From positions 1 to 64,000 of the forward strand of contig NZ_QWVT01000012.1 of assembly GCF_003570705.1 (NCBI RefSeq): 64,000 bases of DNA. The letters are read 5' to 3'. The DNA comes from Mesobacillus zeae (GTDB taxonomy: Bacteria; Bacillota; Bacilli; Bacillales; Cytobacillaceae). The translations under genes were made by a program, and so were the position numbers. This document shows positions 40,801-48,867 of the stretch, one piece after another. The number at the start of each line of letters is the position of its first letter. Position 1 is the first letter of the stretch. A model generated the notes under the pieces. That model saw only the letters and a program-made list of their open reading frames with translations. It was not told the DNA's origin and did no database searches.

Positions 40801-42122
40801 CATACGATAATATTAAAACAGGCATTTTAGTCGTATTGGTGATTTTAAGCGGAGTCCTTACATGGAGCATCTGGACCTTTCAGCCAATGTACGAAACGAT
40901 GGAAAATGAAAAGACTGCCAACGAAGTGGCACTGGGTGCAAAGCGGGAAATCAAGAAAATTGTCAGGCCTCAACAGCTGATGATCAACACAGGCGGAAAG
41001 CATTACGGCACGACAGACAACTACGATATTGACAAGGCTGTCACATTGCTGAGTAAGTGGAAATTCTACAATGCCCGGAAGTTTTCAGGAAGGTTTTCCG
41101 AATTGAATGAAATGATATCCCGGCAGGCGAACACGGAAATTATTTTCCCGGCTGGGGTTCCAGCTGAATTATATAATCGCGTGCTGAGCTTTGAAGAGGA
41201 AAACCTGCCCAAGTTCGAGTTTGACCGGATTATCGTTCCGGCACAGACTCCACAGAAGCAGGAAGGAATCGTGTATTTTTATTCTGCGAAGAATCAGAGT
41301 GCTTATGTTGCAAATGTAAATCCTGCTGCGATTCAAGAGTTTTCAGCGCTTTTCCATAAAAGTTACGCCAGGATGGGAGAATATTTCCCTTACAAGGCGG
41401 GCAGCAACAAGGTGATCTATTTACCGGAAGAACAGACGGAAATGGCTAAATATACTTATTACAGCAATCCGCTCGAACCTGAAAAATTGATGAATGCCCT
41501 GTTTGCCGACCCAAGCTTTGTTCAGAAAAGTCTTGTAGCGGAGGGGGAAGAATATACGGATACCTCTAGAAGGATGATTGTAAATACAGGGACAAAGATG
41601 ATTGACTTTGTTAATTTGCTTAGTGAAAGCGAATCTGTAATCGGAACATCCGGAGTTTTACAGAAAAGCATTGATTTTGTCAATATGCACAGCGGCTGGA
41701 CAGATGCCTACCGTTACGAGTATAAAGATGATTTTAACCACCGTGTTGTTTTCAGGATGTACAGCAAGGAAGGCTATCCGGTTTTTAACAAAAACGGGAT
41801 GTCAGAAATCAGGCAGTCATGGGGGCAGACAGAAATCAGCACATATGAGCGCCCTAGCTTTAACCTAGAGCTGCCAATCAATCCCGACCCTACGAAGGCC
41901 ATTCTTCCTTCAGGCAGGGAAGCTGTTACACTCCTGAAGGAAGTGCAGGGAATCAGGCCGGAACTCGTTACGAACTTGGCCCTCGGCTATTATATGTCAA
42001 TGGATCCTGATGACGCTTCGTTAATTTTGCTTGAGCCTGGTTGGTTCTACGAATATGACGGAGACTGGCGGGCGCTTCATAAAGGGGAAGGAGGAAGGAA
42101 GAATGGACTGGAGCAGAATTAA
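40797..42122 (+). CDS. walH: WalRK regulator WalH (YycH)
   Basis: 441-aa protein with one N-terminal membrane helix (TGILVVLVILSGVLTWSIW) and a large extracytoplasmic part. In B. subtilis it forms a complex with WalK and WalI and dampens the kinase. I chose the ATG at 40797, which overlaps the walK stop; two codons upstream there is another possible start. It overlaps walI by 20 bases. Confidence 0.93.
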   Translation: MTYDNIKTGILVVLVILSGVLTWSIWTFQPMYETMENEKTANEVALGAKREIKKIVRPQQLMINTGGKHYGTTDNYDIDKAVTLLSKWKFYNARKFSGRFSELNEMISRQANTEIIFPAGVPAELYNRVLSFEEENLPKFEFDRIIVPAQTPQKQEGIVYFYSAKNQSAYVANVNPAAIQEFSALFHKSYARMGEYFPYKAGSNKVIYLPEEQTEMAKYTYYSNPLEPEKLMNALFADPSFVQKSLVAEGEEYTDTSRRMIVNTGTKMIDFVNLLSESESVIGTSGVLQKSIDFVNMHSGWTDAYRYEYKDDFNHRVVFRMYSKEGYPVFNKNGMSEIRQSWGQTEISTYERPSFNLELPINPDPTKAILPSGREAVTLLKEVQGIRPELVTNLALGYYMSMDPDDASLILLEPGWFYEYDGDWRALHKGEGGRKNGLEQN

Positions 42123-42891
42123 GACCATTTTTATACTATCCTTTCTCGTCCTTGATATTTATCTTGTCTATCAGTTCCTTAACACAAAGGATGAGGCCAC
42201 ATATGAACTGCTGAAGGAAGCGTCGATCGAGGACAAACTTAAGAACGAGGACATTCAATATTCCGAGCTGCCTAAAGTTCTGCAAAAAGAACGCTATATC
42301 AGCGTGAAGCCAAAGGTTTTTTCTAAGGATGAAATGCCTTCAGGGAAGCTTCCACAGGCAGGCGGGGATGGGACAACCTTAAGAGTCACGCTGGAAAAGC
42401 CAATCAAACTGAGTGGGAAATTCGATCCGTCAGAGCTTGGCCCTTATATAAAAGGCTTCGTTGCCTATGGAGCTGAATATCAATTCTGGGAAAAGGATGA
42501 TGCAACTAAGACGATCATCTATTACCAGCAGTATAAAGATAAGACGATGTATCACAATCTGAACGGAAAGCTGACTTTCCATCTTAATGCCCAAAATGAG
42601 GTCTATGCCTACGACCAAACCTACCTCGTATTTCAGGAAGAACTGTCAGAACGGCAGGAAGTGCTTCCGGCGCTAGGAGCGATTGAAACACTGTATAAAA
42701 AAGGATTGTTGAAGCCAAAGAGCAAAATTAAGGTTGAGCTGGGCTATTCGACGCTTGTCCAGCTGGCAGCATCACAGGTGCTCGCCCCTACTTGGCGGAT
42801 CATCGTCGATGGCAAGGAAAGCTTGTTCGTCCAAGGCTTTGAAGGCCAGGTTATCCAGTTTGACAGCGAAGAAAATAAAGCAACGGAGTGA
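42103..42891 (+). CDS. walI: WalRK regulator WalI (YycI)
   Basis: 262-aa partner of WalH: N-terminal helix FILSFLVLDIYLVYQFL followed by an extracytoplasmic YycI domain (about 40-260). The ATG at 42103 lies after GGAAGGAGG inside the end of walH; the longer frame has no site. Works on WalK in the membrane. Confidence 0.93.
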   Translation: MDWSRIKTIFILSFLVLDIYLVYQFLNTKDEATYELLKEASIEDKLKNEDIQYSELPKVLQKERYISVKPKVFSKDEMPSGKLPQAGGDGTTLRVTLEKPIKLSGKFDPSELGPYIKGFVAYGAEYQFWEKDDATKTIIYYQQYKDKTMYHNLNGKLTFHLNAQNEVYAYDQTYLVFQEELSERQEVLPALGAIETLYKKGLLKPKSKIKVELGYSTLVQLAASQVLAPTWRIIVDGKESLFVQGFEGQVIQFDSEENKATE

Positions 42892-42897
42892 GAGAAT

Positions 42898-43692
42898 ATG
42901 ACTTTGCATTTTAGTGTTCTCGCGAGCGGGAGTACGGGAAATGCGATCTACGTAGAGAATGGGGAACATTCTTTTCTGGTTGACGCAGGACTGAGCGGGA
43001 AGCAGATGGAGTTGCTTTTCAAGGAAATCGGGCGCGATATAAAGGATTTGTCTGGACTTTTTGTGACACACGAACACAGCGACCATATTAAAGGAATTGG
43101 CATCCTTGCCCGAAAGCATAAGCTGCCCGTGTATGCGAATGAAAAAACATGGAAGGCGATGGACGGTTTGATCGGTGAGGTTCCGGTTGACCAGAAGTTC
43201 ACTTTCGATATGGAAACGGTCAAAAGTTTCGGTTCCCTCGATATTGAATCATTCGGAGTTTCGCATGATGCCGCTGAGCCAATGTTTTATGTTTTTCACC
43301 ATGAAGGGAAAAAGCTTGTGCTGGTAACTGACACTGGCTATGTAAGCGACAGGATGAAAGGAATTATCTCCAATGCTGATTCCTATGTGTTCGAAAGCAA
43401 TCATGATGTCCAAATGCTGAGGATGGGCAGGTATCCATGGAATATTAAGCGCAGGATATTGAGCGATGTTGGCCATGTATCGAATGAAGATGCCGCACTC
43501 GCGATGAGTGAGGTAGCAGGTGATCGTACGAAGAGCTTTTACCTTGCCCATCTCAGCCTCGATAATAATATGAAGGATCTTGCAAGAATGTCTGTCCAGC
43601 AAACGCTGGAAAGCAAGGGCATCATCATCGGGGAACAGTTTAGCCTCTATGATACCGATCCAAAGATCCCTACCGCTCTTACAGCAGTCTAG
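42898..43692 (+). CDS. walJ: Metallo-beta-lactamase-fold protein WalJ (YycJ)
   Basis: 264-aa MBL-fold phosphodiesterase-like protein conserved in the wal operon. The metal motif is [10 protein letters not shown] near 58-67, with further ligands in VTDTGYVSD and SNHD. It has been linked to replication-division timing and to exonuclease activity in Bacilli. It follows walI by six bases. Confidence 0.93.
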   Translation: MTLHFSVLASGSTGNAIYVENGEHSFLVDAGLSGKQMELLFKEIGRDIKDLSGLFVTHEHSDHIKGIGILARKHKLPVYANEKTWKAMDGLIGEVPVDQKFTFDMETVKSFGSLDIESFGVSHDAAEPMFYVFHHEGKKLVLVTDTGYVSDRMKGIISNADSYVFESNHDVQMLRMGRYPWNIKRRILSDVGHVSNEDAALAMSEVAGDRTKSFYLAHLSLDNNMKDLARMSVQQTLESKGIIIGEQFSLYDTDPKIPTALTAV

Positions 43693-43808
43693 CAGGCTCG
43701 CGGGAAGGCGAAAGGGTTTTCGGTAGATTTTTGCTGATATCATTGTATAATGTGGTTAAGAAGAGAGTAATCTACAGTCGTTGTTTACAATGAAAGGGCT
43801 GATATAAT

Positions 43809-45032
43809 TTGGGTTATTATGATCAAGAGGACCAAAACCGCTCACAGCGGCAAAAAGGAAAAAAGGGCGGCATCTTTTTGGCGGGTCTTGGCGGCGCGCT
43901 GGTTGGCGGCCTTCTAGTGATATCTTCCATTCCAACACTATCTAACATGGATTTTCTTCCGTATGATGTAGTGCCGGATAATCAGTCAGCAGTTGTCCCA
44001 AAGGACAAACAAAAAAATGGAACATCTCAAAATGTTTCTCTTAACGTGCAAACTGACATTACGAAGGCAGTGGACAAAGCTGCACCTGCTGTCGTAGGCA
44101 TTACAAATATCCAGCAATCTAATTTTTGGGAAGAAGGCGCACAGGAAGGGGCAGGTGCTACCGGCTCTGGTGTTATCTATAAAAAGGAAGGCAACAAAGC
44201 CTTTGTTGTCACGAACCACCACGTAATCGAAGGTGCGGCCAAGCTTGAAGTTACCCTGAAAGACGGGACAAAACTACCTGCGAAGCTGCGCGGCAGCGAC
44301 CGTTGGACCGATCTTGCCGTTTTGGAAGTGGCAGGCGATAAAGTAAAGACGGCCGTGGAATTTGGTGATTCAGAAGCTTTGAAGGCAGGCGAACCTGTCA
44401 TTGCAATCGGCAATCCGCTTGGATCGACGTTTTCAGGTTCAGTCACCCAGGGGATTATTTCCGGACTACAACGGACCATTCCGGTTGATATCGACCAGGA
44501 TGGCGTTCCTGACTGGCAAGCTGAGGTTATCCAGACAGATGCAGCGATCAATCCTGGAAACAGCGGCGGCGCATTGATCAATATTGCCGGCCAGCTTGTC
44601 GGGATTAATTCCATGAAGATTGCCGAGCAGGCTGTCGAAGGTATTGGCCTCTCCATACCAATTAATTACGCCCAGCCGATTATTGATGACCTTGAGAAGT
44701 TTGGCGATGTCAAACGCCCTTACATGGGTGTCGATATGCGTGCTGTGAACGAAATCCCCGCCTTCTATCAGCAGGAAGCATTGAAGCTGCCGAAGGATGT
44801 TGACTACGGGGTCGCCTTGAGGAGCATTGTGCCAGGATCACCGGCGGACAAAGCAGGCCTCAAGGAGCTCGATGTTATTGTAGAGATGGATGGCGAGAAA
44901 ATGAATGATGTCATTGATCTGCGTAAGCATCTGTACAATAAAAAGAAAATCGGCGATAAGCTTGAGATTAAGTACTACCGTGAAGGTAAGCTGAATAAAA
45001 CCACAATGACGCTTGTCGAGAATGTCGAGTAG
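43809..45032 (+). CDS. htrC: HtrA-like serine protease HtrC (YyxA)
   Basis: 407-aa membrane-anchored DegP/HtrA protease for misfolded envelope proteins. The N-terminus is cytoplasmic, the membrane helix lies at about 20-44, then the trypsin-like domain with catalytic H138 (TNHHVI), D168 (WTDLAV) and S252 (NPGNSGGA), and a PDZ domain at about 300-400. The start is TTG. It closes the wal operon by position; a 116-bp gap with TATAATG at 43756 may hold its own promoter. Confidence 0.95.
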   Translation: MGYYDQEDQNRSQRQKGKKGGIFLAGLGGALVGGLLVISSIPTLSNMDFLPYDVVPDNQSAVVPKDKQKNGTSQNVSLNVQTDITKAVDKAAPAVVGITNIQQSNFWEEGAQEGAGATGSGVIYKKEGNKAFVVTNHHVIEGAAKLEVTLKDGTKLPAKLRGSDRWTDLAVLEVAGDKVKTAVEFGDSEALKAGEPVIAIGNPLGSTFSGSVTQGIISGLQRTIPVDIDQDGVPDWQAEVIQTDAAINPGNSGGALINIAGQLVGINSMKIAEQAVEGIGLSIPINYAQPIIDDLEKFGDVKRPYMGVDMRAVNEIPAFYQQEALKLPKDVDYGVALRSIVPGSPADKAGLKELDVIVEMDGEKMNDVIDLRKHLYNKKKIGDKLEIKYYREGKLNKTTMTLVENVE

Positions 45033-45050
45033 GCAGTCTGTGGATAAAGG

Positions 45051-45077
45051 CAGGGGGCAAAGGCTCCCTGTTTTTTT
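45051..45077 (+). terminator. Terminator after htrC
   Basis: CAGGGGGC pairs with GCTCCCTG (one G-U pair) around AAAG, then TTTTTTT. Confidence 0.85.
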
Positions 45078-45214
45078 GTGGATATCCGCAGGTTACGGAG
45101 ATAATAACAGTGAAGGTTTATGTTAAAATGATTGTGGATAATTTAATTTATGAAAAAGCGGTTTGGATCAGGGCGAAATGAAAATTATAAATGAATGAAA
45201 AGGAGGAGGAAGAA

Positions 45215-45376
45215 ATGAAGTATTGCTGCGAAGAACATGTCGAATTGGCGCTGGATGAAGCGGTAGATGAGTATGAAACAGCTCCAAAGCTTGAGAAAAT
45301 CAAGGACGTGGACAACGAGAACGCCACTTGTGGATATTGTGGACAAGCTGCTGTATATATTGTGGCGAACGGATGA
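45215..45376 (+). CDS. CxxH/CxxC protein
   Basis: 53-aa putative metal-binding protein that belongs to a small family found next to rlmH in Bacillus. It opens MKYCCEEHVELALDEAVDEY with CxxH at residues 5-8, and has CGYC near the C-terminus. The ATG follows AAAAGGAGGAGG; the frame extends eight codons upstream without need. Function unknown. Two DnaA boxes lie inside its coding sequence. Confidence 0.82.
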   Translation: MKYCCEEHVELALDEAVDEYETAPKLEKIKDVDNENATCGYCGQAAVYIVANG

Positions 45377-45466
45377 TCGCATACCAAATGTGGATAGCGA
45401 TGTGAATATGTGGATAACTTCTGTGGATAACGTGTTTGTAAACTGTTTGTAAAGTGGGGACGACTT

Positions 45467-45946
45467 GTGAATATCTCAATCGTTACGGTTGGAAAGTTAA
45501 AAGAAAAGTATTTAAAGCAAGGAATCGATGAATATTTAAAGAGACTCAGCGGCTATGCGAAGGTGGAAATCATCGAAGTCTCGGATGAAAAAGCGCCAGA
45601 AGAGCTGAGCGAAACGGAAATGGAGCAGGTCAAAAATAAAGAAGGAGAGCGAATCCTGGCAAAAGTCTCCCCGGATGCTCATGTCATCGCCCTGGCGATC
45701 AACGGAAAGCAAAAGACATCGGAAGAACTAGCAGAAAGCCTCGACAAACTTGCTACATACGGCAAAAGCAAAGTCGCCTTCATCATCGGCGGCTCCCTCG
45801 GCCTAAGCGCCCAAGTCCTCAACCGGGCCAACGAGCACCTCAGTTTCTCCAAAATGACCTACCCCCACCAGCTCATGCGCCTCATTCTTGTGGAGCAAGT
45901 CTATCGGGCTTTTAGGATTAATCGGGGGGAACCGTATCATAAGTAA
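45467..45946 (+). CDS. rlmH: 23S rRNA (pseudouridine-1915 N3)-methyltransferase RlmH
   Basis: 159-aa SPOUT methyltransferase that acts on 23S rRNA pseudouridine 1915. The SAM knot has [10 protein letters not shown] near 105-114, and the protein ends RGEPYHK. The start is GTG with GTGGGGA upstream. The last 18 bases, from GAACCG to the stop, are the first copy of the att-like repeat. Staphylococcal SCC elements integrate at this exact place in orfX (rlmH). Confidence 0.97.
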   Translation: MNISIVTVGKLKEKYLKQGIDEYLKRLSGYAKVEIIEVSDEKAPEELSETEMEQVKNKEGERILAKVSPDAHVIALAINGKQKTSEELAESLDKLATYGKSKVAFIIGGSLGLSAQVLNRANEHLSFSKMTYPHQLMRLILVEQVYRAFRINRGEPYHK

Positions 45947-45957
45947 ATGAGGTTTTT
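45929..45957 (+). repeat. att-like repeat, copy 1 (rlmH 3' end)
   Basis: GAACCGTATCATAAGTAA at 45929-45946 encodes the C-terminus and stop of rlmH; it is followed by ATGAGGTTTTT. The same 29 bases recur at 51567 and, with one or two changes, at 48420 and 58693. The core TATCATAA is like the staphylococcal SCC attachment site. The position in rlmH makes this the expected original site. Confidence 0.75.
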
Positions 45958-45967
45958 GCAAAAAAAG

Positions 45968-46007
45968 TAACAGCACCCTCTAATTTGATGGAGAGGTGCT
46001 GTTTTGT
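45968..46007 (+). terminator. Terminator after rlmH
   Basis: CAGCAC(C)CTCT pairs with AGAGGTGCTG around a 10-base loop (45971-46001), followed by TTTT. It lies past the att-like repeat. The remaining gap up to 46170 shows nothing I can support. Confidence 0.7.
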
Positions 46008-46170
46008 TATTTGAATGCCTAGATGAACACTTGTTGCATGAATGGTTGTTTTTGCTATTGCGATGAATTTAATTTTTTTTGCTCAATCAGGATTTTCTTA
46101 TCCAAATGAAGAAAAAGAATGACCAAGTACAAAAAATGGCCGGATTCCTCCACTTGCGCTTTTGCTTACT

Positions 46171-46641
46171 TTAATATTCTCCTTTAATTACAAAATACGA
46201 GCCCCGAATTGTTCCAGCTAGTTTCGACTTCTGCCTAGCAAACTTAAACTTCCCTTCTAGCTCCTTTGGTACCTCCATCCCCTCAGAAAGCTTAAAACCA
46301 ACGGCCCGCTTCTTAGGGTCATCAACTGTATACATAACGTTGACCGCAAGACCATCCTCATAAAAGACGTAGGCAAATTTGATATTTTCCACTTGAAAAC
46401 GCGACGTTTCTAAAGGTTTGGCCGCAAACTCAATATCACGTTCTTCTTTCAAAATTCGGTTCACATAATCAAGGGTCTCGCAGGTCTCGCTAGCTGGTAC
46501 AACCGTAAATTCATGCTTGTATTTGTTCATAAAGTAACGGGCTTCATTAGCACGTAAACCAGCAAGCGCTTCTACTACAGATGAAGGCTCTAAACCAACT
46601 GTAGAAACATTTTTAAAATCAACGGTATAGGACAATTCCAT
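46171..46641 (-). CDS. Unrecognised 156-aa protein
   Basis: I do not recognise this protein. It is soluble and mixed in charge, with MELSYTVDFKNVSTVGLEP at the N-terminus and a C-terminal half rich in Lys. No signal peptide or membrane segment is seen. AAGGAGAG stands before the ATG. It follows the effector-binding protein gene by 16 bp on the same strand, so the two are probably co-transcribed, and it ends the first module next to rlmH. Confidence 0.65.
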   Translation of the reverse strand: MELSYTVDFKNVSTVGLEPSSVVEALAGLRANEARYFMNKYKHEFTVVPASETCETLDYVNRILKEERDIEFAAKPLETSRFQVENIKFAYVFYEDGLAVNVMYTVDDPKKRAVGFKLSEGMEVPKELEGKFKFARQKSKLAGTIRGSYFVIKGEY

Positions 46642-46657
46642 CTCTCCTTATATTTCT

Positions 46658-47137
46658 TTATTTCCTAACAACCGGAATCCACATTTCACCAAATACTAAG
46701 CTGTTTCGCTGCCCCATCTCAACCGACGTATTTGGTCCGCCAACATAGGCAAAATTCTTTGCTTCTGGCAAGACTTGACTAAAGGCAATACCAGTAAGCA
46801 TATTACTCAATTCACCAGCCGTCGCTGCTTCCCCTTTTACAACCAGGTATTCTCCTTTAGGAAATTGAATCACTCTGGATGCTTCTGGTAATGATGCCTC
46901 TGTCATGACGCCAGCATAATGCATCATCTTGTTATTCACGGCTTCATTTACGGTAAAAATGTAGTCATTTGTGGCTACGGCTTTTAACATGTTAAGCCTT
47001 CCATCTTGGCTGACGGCCTGCCAAAAGTCTGCCTTTTCCTTGTTTATTCCAGCATAGTCTGTGTAATCGCTCTTAAGCTCAGTTCCAATACCTAAAACGG
47101 TAAAACTGTCTTTTTCTTCAAGGGTATAATTTTCCAT
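46658..47137 (-). CDS. GyrI-like / AraC effector-binding domain protein
   Basis: 159-aa protein of the small-molecule-binding GyrI-like (Cass2-type) family. The block FPKGEYLVVKGEA and the end YVGGPNTSVEMGQ...GEMWIPV are typical. Such stand-alone domains bind drugs or other hydrophobic ligands. I chose the ATG at 47137, with AGAGGAAGG eight bases upstream. It is divergent from a WYL regulator across 110 bp, a common regulator-target layout. Confidence 0.8.
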   Translation of the reverse strand: MENYTLEEKDSFTVLGIGTELKSDYTDYAGINKEKADFWQAVSQDGRLNMLKAVATNDYIFTVNEAVNNKMMHYAGVMTEASLPEASRVIQFPKGEYLVVKGEAATAGELSNMLTGIAFSQVLPEAKNFAYVGGPNTSVEMGQRNSLVFGEMWIPVVRK

Positions 47138-47175
47138 ATTCAAAACCTTCCTCTTTTTTAAATTAATCAAATGAT

Positions 47176-47203
47176 TTGTCTTTTCACTTGATGAGTTTAT
47201 AAT
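47176..47203 (+). promoter_or_regulatory. Promoter of the WYL regulator
   Basis: TTGTCT (47176-47181) and TATAAT (47198-47203) with a 16-bp spacer, in the 110-bp divergent gap, 45 bp before the start. Confidence 0.6.
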
Positions 47204-47247
47204 AGCCTTAAATCATGTCAAAAAATGATACTGTTTAGGAGGTCCCG

Positions 47248-48210
47248 ATGAAAAAAGTTGAACGGATTAATATCATCATGCGGTATATCAACAACCGCGC
47301 CCACTTTACAATTTCTGAAATCATGCAAGAATTTAACATCTCACGTTCGACAGCTATTAGAGATATCAGAGAAATTGAGGCAATGGGGATGCCACTTGTC
47401 GCTGAAGTTGGAAGGGATGGGGGGTATTTTGTCATGCATAACTCTGTCCTGCCCGTTGTCCGCTTTACCGATAATGAGGTCAAAGCTCTTTTTATTGCCT
47501 TTATGGCCACAAGAAATCAACAACTCCCCTATCTAAAGAGTCGTCATTCGTTATCTGAAAAATTATTAGGCCTCCTCTCAAAGAACCAGCAAGATGACCT
47601 TGTTCTTTTAAATCAAATCTTGCTTTTTGAAGGGACCAACCCCAATAATCCTGACCTGCTTGATCTTTCAGACCTCCCCCATCCCATGTTAGAAAAACTC
47701 ATCCAAATCCTTCTTTTGGATAGCTATTTATTGATTACCATCAAAGAAGAGAAGGTAATAAAGTCTTATCCAATTTATCTTTTGCACCTTTATCGTGAAA
47801 AAAGCCTTTGGCTGATTGAAGGCTTTGACTTGAAGGAAGAAAAGAAGCAGATTTTTCCTGTCGACAATCTCACCAATGTCGAACTGTACCCGACGAAAAA
47901 AAGATTAAGTAGGAAAAAGATTTTCGAAAAACTAAGTAAGCAGGAAGAAGTAATCAACCTTGTCCTTGAACTTGGTCCAAAAGCGATTGCCCAGTTCAAA
48001 AAATACCATCCTTTAAAAGTTTCAATTTCCTATACGAATCCTTACCAAACCACAGCCATTCTAAAGACTTTTATCAATGTTAATAACCCCGAAGAATTGA
48101 CCGAAATAACAAATTGGCTACTTTTCCTAGGTGGGGATATCAAGGCCAGGGAAGTTCCAGAAGAAGTCTTAGAAGGTTTACAAGAGAGAGTATGCTTATT
48201 CTGCCCATAA
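47248..48210 (+). CDS. HTH-WYL transcriptional regulator (YafY type)
   Basis: 320-aa regulator: an N-terminal winged HTH with FTISEIMQEFNISRSTAIRDI at about 20-40, and a C-terminal WYL-type domain (about 140-315) that binds a ligand. GGAGGTCCC precedes the ATG. It is divergent from the GyrI-like gene and probably controls it. The Trp-Tyr-Leu triad itself is not conserved as such. Clearly AT-rich compared with the core genes. The gap that follows (48211-48395) shows no gene. Confidence 0.82.
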   Translation: MKKVERINIIMRYINNRAHFTISEIMQEFNISRSTAIRDIREIEAMGMPLVAEVGRDGGYFVMHNSVLPVVRFTDNEVKALFIAFMATRNQQLPYLKSRHSLSEKLLGLLSKNQQDDLVLLNQILLFEGTNPNNPDLLDLSDLPHPMLEKLIQILLLDSYLLITIKEEKVIKSYPIYLLHLYREKSLWLIEGFDLKEEKKQIFPVDNLTNVELYPTKKRLSRKKIFEKLSKQEEVINLVLELGPKAIAQFKKYHPLKVSISYTNPYQTTAILKTFINVNNPEELTEITNWLLFLGGDIKAREVPEEVLEGLQERVCLFCP

Positions 48211-48395
48211 GCAGTGCCAGTTAAAACCCAAATAATTTTGAGCTTGGCCAGTTGCCAGTTACCCTTTATTTTCTCACACCCAGAAAAGATAAGGATTTCT
48301 GAATGTTGTAAATACTTTAAAAGGGTAATAGCATTTTTATACAGTACTGTTCTTTATTGAATTTCTATTAAATTCATTTTGGTAAATAAAGGTTA

Positions 48396-48449
48396 AACCT
48401 CATTTAGATGTGTTACGGTGAACCGTACCATAAGTAAATGAGGTTTTTT
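48396..48449 (+). repeat. att-like repeat, copy 2
   Basis: GAACCGTACCATAAGTAA at 48420-48437 differs from copy 1 by one base and is followed by ATGAGGTTTTTT. It is preceded by AACCTCATTTA (48396-48406), the inverse of TAAATGAGGTT (48435-48445), with ACGGT/ACCGT also inverted. It matches the left end of one element joined to the next direct repeat. The stem plus T-run could also act as a terminator. Confidence 0.7.
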
Positions 48450-48469
48450 GTCATTAAATTCAAACAAAG

Positions 48470-48499
48470 AAACAAAGGGTGAAAGTCCTTTGTTTTTTT
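48470..48499 (+). terminator. Terminator-like hairpin after att copy 2
   Basis: AAACAAAGG and CCTTTGTTT form a 9-bp stem around GTGAAAGT, followed by a T-tract. Confidence 0.7.
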
Positions 48500-48680
48500 G
48501 TTTTTCAGTCTTTATTTAGTACTTTCCTCGCTAGTGGAATTTTATTGAAACTAAAAGAGATGCCGCAAGGTATTGAAAAGGATTGTTTCACCCTGAATAA
48601 AAACTTCTCCCTAAAATTCATTTAAGGTGAAGAAGATAACAGCTGCCAATAATTAATAGTTCATAATTTATTCATAAATA

Positions 48681-48798
48681 ATGTGAAATAATCCACAAAC
48701 ATGATGTTGAACCAACGTTGTTACCGTAACAATAGTAAAACCAATATTAATAGAGAAAATAAAACTATTTTTTGATTTAATTGTGAAGTATTTTACAG
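48681..48798. promoter_or_regulatory. Two Rex-like operators upstream of lctP
   Basis: ATGTGAAATAATCCACAA (48681-48698) and TTGTGAAGTATTTTACAG (48781-48798) each match the Rex consensus TTGTGAA-N4-TTCACAA at all but two fixed positions. Rex represses ldh-lctP in B. subtilis until NADH rises. A separate perfect palindrome TTGTTACCGTAACAA lies between them (48718-48732). The rest of this 400-bp gap is AT-rich with a terminator near its start and no gene. Confidence 0.6.
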
Positions 48799-48867
48799 TA
48801 TGAATCATTGTTTTTTATTAGTTGGTAATAATAAAAAGGATTCATTATTAACTGGGAGTTGAACAGC

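Larger units (their letters stand above)
45039..45430. promoter_or_regulatory. DnaA-box cluster between htrC and rlmH
   Basis: Nine box-like sequences, all in the same direction on the plus strand. Perfect TGTGGATAA at 45039, 45133, 45409 and 45422. One-base variants TGTGGATAT at 45077 and 45329, TGTGGACAA at 45338, TGTGGATAG at 45389, and TGTGAATAT at 45401. The last four lie in or next to the coding sequence of the CxxH/CxxC protein and just before rlmH (yydA). B. subtilis has a known DnaA-binding cluster at yydA, so the cluster is conserved. Confidence 0.85.
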
